Assembly (NCBI GenBank): GCA_002342065.1
Contig: DDPF01000007.1
Coordinates: forward strand, 1 to 64,000
DNA length: 64,000 nt
Direction of reading: 5' to 3'
DNA from: Bacteroidetes bacterium UBA2475
GTDB taxonomy: Bacteria; Bacteroidota; Bacteroidia; B-17B0; Aurantibacillaceae
The notes under the pieces are model-generated. The model made no database searches and was not told the origin of the DNA. It saw only the letters and a program-made list of their open reading frames with translations. Positions 62,058 to 64,000 of the stretch are shown one piece after another; the stretch's first letter is position 1, and each line of letters opens with the position of its first letter. The position numbers and the translations under genes were made by a program.

Positions 62058-62686
62058 GAGTCAAACAGTTCAACTTCTGTTAATGGATTAAATAAATAAA
62101 CGGTCCCGCTTTTTAATTCAATACATTTAAATCTTTTTCGTATGCGTTCGCCTTTTTTAAAAATGCGTTCGCCATTGTACAAAAATAAAGTGTTAAAAGG
62201 TAAGTGTTCTAAAAAAATAGTACCGCTATCTTCATCGTGCAGTTTTAGCGTACGTAATAATTGAATATCGCTACAGCTTGATGCTGCAGGGTTTTGAAGA
62301 TATTTTCTTAACGCAGCAAAAACTTCCAAAGGAAAAATATCTGTGCTCAAAAATGGCTGCATTAATTTCTGGAAATTTTTTTTCCATTCAATACCATGCG
62401 GATTAACAGAGTTTTTGTGTTCGTTATACGTTACTAAATGCGCTACTTCGTGAACCAGTGTTATTAAAAAAGCGTACCTGTTTAAATTATGATTGATGGT
62501 GATCGTATGATTTAAACCAGAGTGCGGCGACATATAATCTCCCAAACGTGTTTTACGCTCTTTGGTTATCTTCAGTTTAAAATCAAGGTCAATTATCCAT
62601 TCGGCAATAATACCTACGGTCTCTTCGGGCAAATATTTTTTTAATATTGCCGAATTGCGTTGGTATTGAAGCGCTCTTGGATCCAC
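62027..62686 (-). CDS. SprT-like zinc metallopeptidase-domain protein
   Basis: The protein has 219 aa. The start is GTG at 62686. The zinc motif LVHEVAHLVTYNEH, with GIEWKKNFQKLMQPF after it, fits the SprT-like domain. The C-terminal 80 residues form a beta-rich domain with no cysteines, so the usual zinc ribbon is absent. SprT-like proteins act as proteases in DNA-protein crosslink repair in eukaryotes; the bacterial role is unclear. Its last 10 codons form the right arm of a large palindrome. Confidence 0.85.
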   Translation of the reverse strand: MDPRALQYQRNSAILKKYLPEETVGIIAEWIIDLDFKLKITKERKTRLGDYMSPHSGLNHTITINHNLNRYAFLITLVHEVAHLVTYNEHKNSVNPHGIEWKKNFQKLMQPFLSTDIFPLEVFAALRKYLQNPAASSCSDIQLLRTLKLHDEDSGTIFLEHLPFNTLFLYNGERIFKKGERIRKRFKCIELKSGTVYLFNPLTEVELFDSHQLSVSNTY

Positions 62687-62759
62687 GTCGTAAATTTAAT
62701 TATCTTTAGTATAAATAATTTACCTAAAGTTGTAACTTTACAAACATATTTTAGTTAAA

Positions 62760-63536
62760 ATGCAGGCCAAACCCATAATAGACCATATTGTTAGCTGGTT
62801 AAAAAGTTATTCTGATTCATCTGGAACAGATGGATTTGTGGTAGGTGTATCTGGCGGCATTGATAGCGCTGTAACATCTACTTTATGCGCTTTAACGGGA
62901 AAAAGAGTAATTGTTTTAAATCTTCCCATCCGCCAGTTTAAAACAGAATTTGCCCTTAGCAGCGAACACATTAATTGGCTGATGTCAAATTACAAAAATG
63001 TAGAAGCAGCAACTGTAGATCTTAGTAGTACACTTGAAAGTCTTGAAAAAACTTTTCCAAAGGACATTCAGGATTTTTTAACCATGGCCAACACGCGTGC
63101 GCGTTTACGTATGACAACATTATATGCATTTGCAGGTCATAACCGCTTATTAGTTGCAGGCACAGGGAATAAAGTAGAAGATTTTGGAATAGGTTTTTTT
63201 ACGAAGTATGGCGATGGAGGCGTTGATATTAGTCCAATTGCCGATCTTTATAAAACGGAAGTTTATGCTTTGGCAAAAGAGTTAGGTGTTGTAATTAATA
63301 TACAACAAGCAAAACCAACAGATGGATTATTTGATGATGGCAGAAATGATGAAGATCAAATAGGGGCCAGCTATCCGGAATTGGAATGGGCTATGGAATA
63401 TCTTGCAAAAAAAGTAACAACAGAATTAGATGCTAGACAAAAAGAAGTATTACATATTTATACAACAAGGCATAATGCAAACAAACATAAAATAAATGCT
63501 ATACCTGTTTGCACAATACCACAAAACTTAAAATAA
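62760..63536 (+). CDS. nadE: NAD(+) synthase (ammonia-dependent short form)
   Basis: The protein has 258 aa, the length of the short form without a glutaminase domain. VVGVSGGIDSAVTSTLCAL is the P-loop that binds ATP. ANTRARLRMTTLYAFAG, VAGTGNKVEDFGIGFFTKYGDGGVDISPIADLYKTEVY and AKPTDGLFDDGRNDEDQIG are typical. It adds ammonia to deamido-NAD. It lies 6 bp before the YbaB gene and is probably co-transcribed with it. Confidence 0.95.
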   Translation: MQAKPIIDHIVSWLKSYSDSSGTDGFVVGVSGGIDSAVTSTLCALTGKRVIVLNLPIRQFKTEFALSSEHINWLMSNYKNVEAATVDLSSTLESLEKTFPKDIQDFLTMANTRARLRMTTLYAFAGHNRLLVAGTGNKVEDFGIGFFTKYGDGGVDISPIADLYKTEVYALAKELGVVINIQQAKPTDGLFDDGRNDEDQIGASYPELEWAMEYLAKKVTTELDARQKEVLHIYTTRHNANKHKINAIPVCTIPQNLK

Positions 63537-63542
63537 AAGATC

Positions 63543-63848
63543 ATGTTTGGAAAAATGGGCGATATGCTGGGCAAGCTCCAGGAGATGAAGCAAAAAGCAG
63601 ACGAGATAAAAAATAAACTCGATGGCATTACATTAAATGTTGAAGGAGCAGGTGGCGATATTAAAATTGAAATTACCGGTAACCGAAAAATTAAGAATAT
63701 TAGAATTGCAGCAGCCTTGCAACATGGCAGTAAAGAAGAATTGGAAGAGCAGTTAACGGTTACAATTAATAAAGCTATTGAAGCTGCCGACAAATTGAAC
63801 GAAGAAGAAATGAAAAAAGCGGCCGGCGGTTTATTGCCGGGCTTATAA
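63543..63848 (+). CDS. YbaB/EbfC family nucleoid-associated protein
   Basis: The protein has 101 aa with the YbaB/EbfC pattern: MFGKMGDMLGKLQEMKQKAD at the N-terminus, GDIKIEITGNRKIKNIRI in the middle, and a C-terminal helical EAADKLNEEEMKKAAGG. Such proteins form dimers that bind DNA or ribosomes with tweezer-like shape. It follows nadE closely. The exact targets are unknown. Confidence 0.9.
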   Translation: MFGKMGDMLGKLQEMKQKADEIKNKLDGITLNVEGAGGDIKIEITGNRKIKNIRIAAALQHGSKEELEEQLTVTINKAIEAADKLNEEEMKKAAGGLLPGL

Positions 63849-63940
63849 AAATTGCCACTAAGGCAAAACGACACTAAGCGTCACAAAAAAAATCTTTGTG
63901 CAACTTTATGTCTTAGAGACTTTGTGGCACTAAAAAAATA
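63849..63940. repeat. Intergenic inverted-repeat element, TTGCCACTAAG type (copy B)
   Basis: Left arm TTGCCACTAAGGCAAAACGACACTAAG faces GTGCCACAAAGTCTCTAAGACATAAAG on the other strand. The wording matches the element at 55936. It fills the gap between the YbaB gene and the next gene. Confidence 0.65.
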
Positions 63941-63945
63941 AAATT

Positions 63946-64000
63946 ATGGCTATTATATTACCTGTAAATGGCATCTCCCCAAAATTAGGAGAAAATTGTT
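63946..64000 (+). CDS. Start of a gamma carbonic anhydrase-like gene (cut by window edge)
   Basis: Only 18 codons are present. They read AIILPVNGISPKLGENC after the initial Met, which is the usual beginning of gamma carbonic anhydrase (YrdA/PaaY-like) hexapeptide-repeat proteins (VNGFTPQIGEN). The rest lies beyond the window, so the call rests on this short match. Confidence 0.5.
   Translation, partial: MAIILPVNGISPKLGENC

Overview
This is a low-GC chromosomal window from a member of the Bacteroidota. The evidence is eight proteins with type IX secretion (T9SS) sorting domains, a GldN-family protein, signal peptides ending in FSQ/NAQ/KAQ-type sites, TAnnTTTG promoter boxes, very few Shine-Dalgarno sequences, and family-specific forms of NusB (about 310 aa), a leucine-dehydrogenase-type enzyme, DUF6980 and HYC_CC_PP. 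The exact family cannot be read from the sequence.

Layout. Positions 1-8,190 carry cell-surface proteins: a truncated Ala/Lys/Glu-rich exported protein on the minus strand, then a divergent three-gene run of two paralogous phage-tail-fibre-like secreted proteins (one ending in an S74 chaperone, one in a tail-collar domain) and a PKD/gliding-type T9SS protein. Positions 8,400-8,950 hold two small unknown proteins and a terminator. Positions 9,010-23,943 form a long, almost purely copper-related accessory block. Its divergent minus arm has an MbnP-like protein fused to a T9SS tail and two MbnH/MauG-like di-haem peroxidases. Its plus arm has HYC_CC_PP, an HMA-like AraC regulator, HMA lipoproteins, two T9SS proteins (one with a CxxCH motif), a YVTN propeller lipoprotein, an outer-membrane barrel, a second HMA-AraC regulator, an HMA-MauE fusion, an HMA-DUF3347 fusion, a multicopper oxidase-barrel fusion, a Cys-rich four-helix copper-storage protein and a DUF4396 membrane protein. 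A tRNA-Arg(ACG) lies at its right edge.

From 24.3 kb onward the window is mostly core metabolism and information processing: dapD, cmk, purA, lgt, purN, an ABC exporter, leucine dehydrogenase, nusB, prmC, gatB, lpxH, ilvE, pheT, a class I aminotransferase with a divergent LacI regulator, nadE, YbaB, and the start of a gamma carbonic anhydrase gene. Secreted proteins are scattered among them: a PETase-like hydrolase, a subtilase, a 1,428-aa GEVED-repeat protein, an M1 peptidase with a barrel-like tail, and a small T9SS protein beside a GNAT gene relic.

The copper block is the most interesting part. MbnH-type peroxidases are known to oxidise a tryptophan of MbnP to kynurenine to make a copper site. 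Here that pair is adapted to T9SS surface display, one of the two peroxidases lacks the Trp that lies between the haems in this family, and the set is bracketed by regulators that appear to join a copper-binding fold to an AraC DNA-binding domain. Non-coding features worth noting are a 163-bp imperfect palindrome at the sprT-like 3' end, four dispersed intergenic repeat elements of three types, a perfect palindrome in the mbnP/HYC divergent promoter region, and a duplicated GNAT 3' end flanking a T9SS gene. I saw no CRISPR array, integrase, transposase or replication origin.
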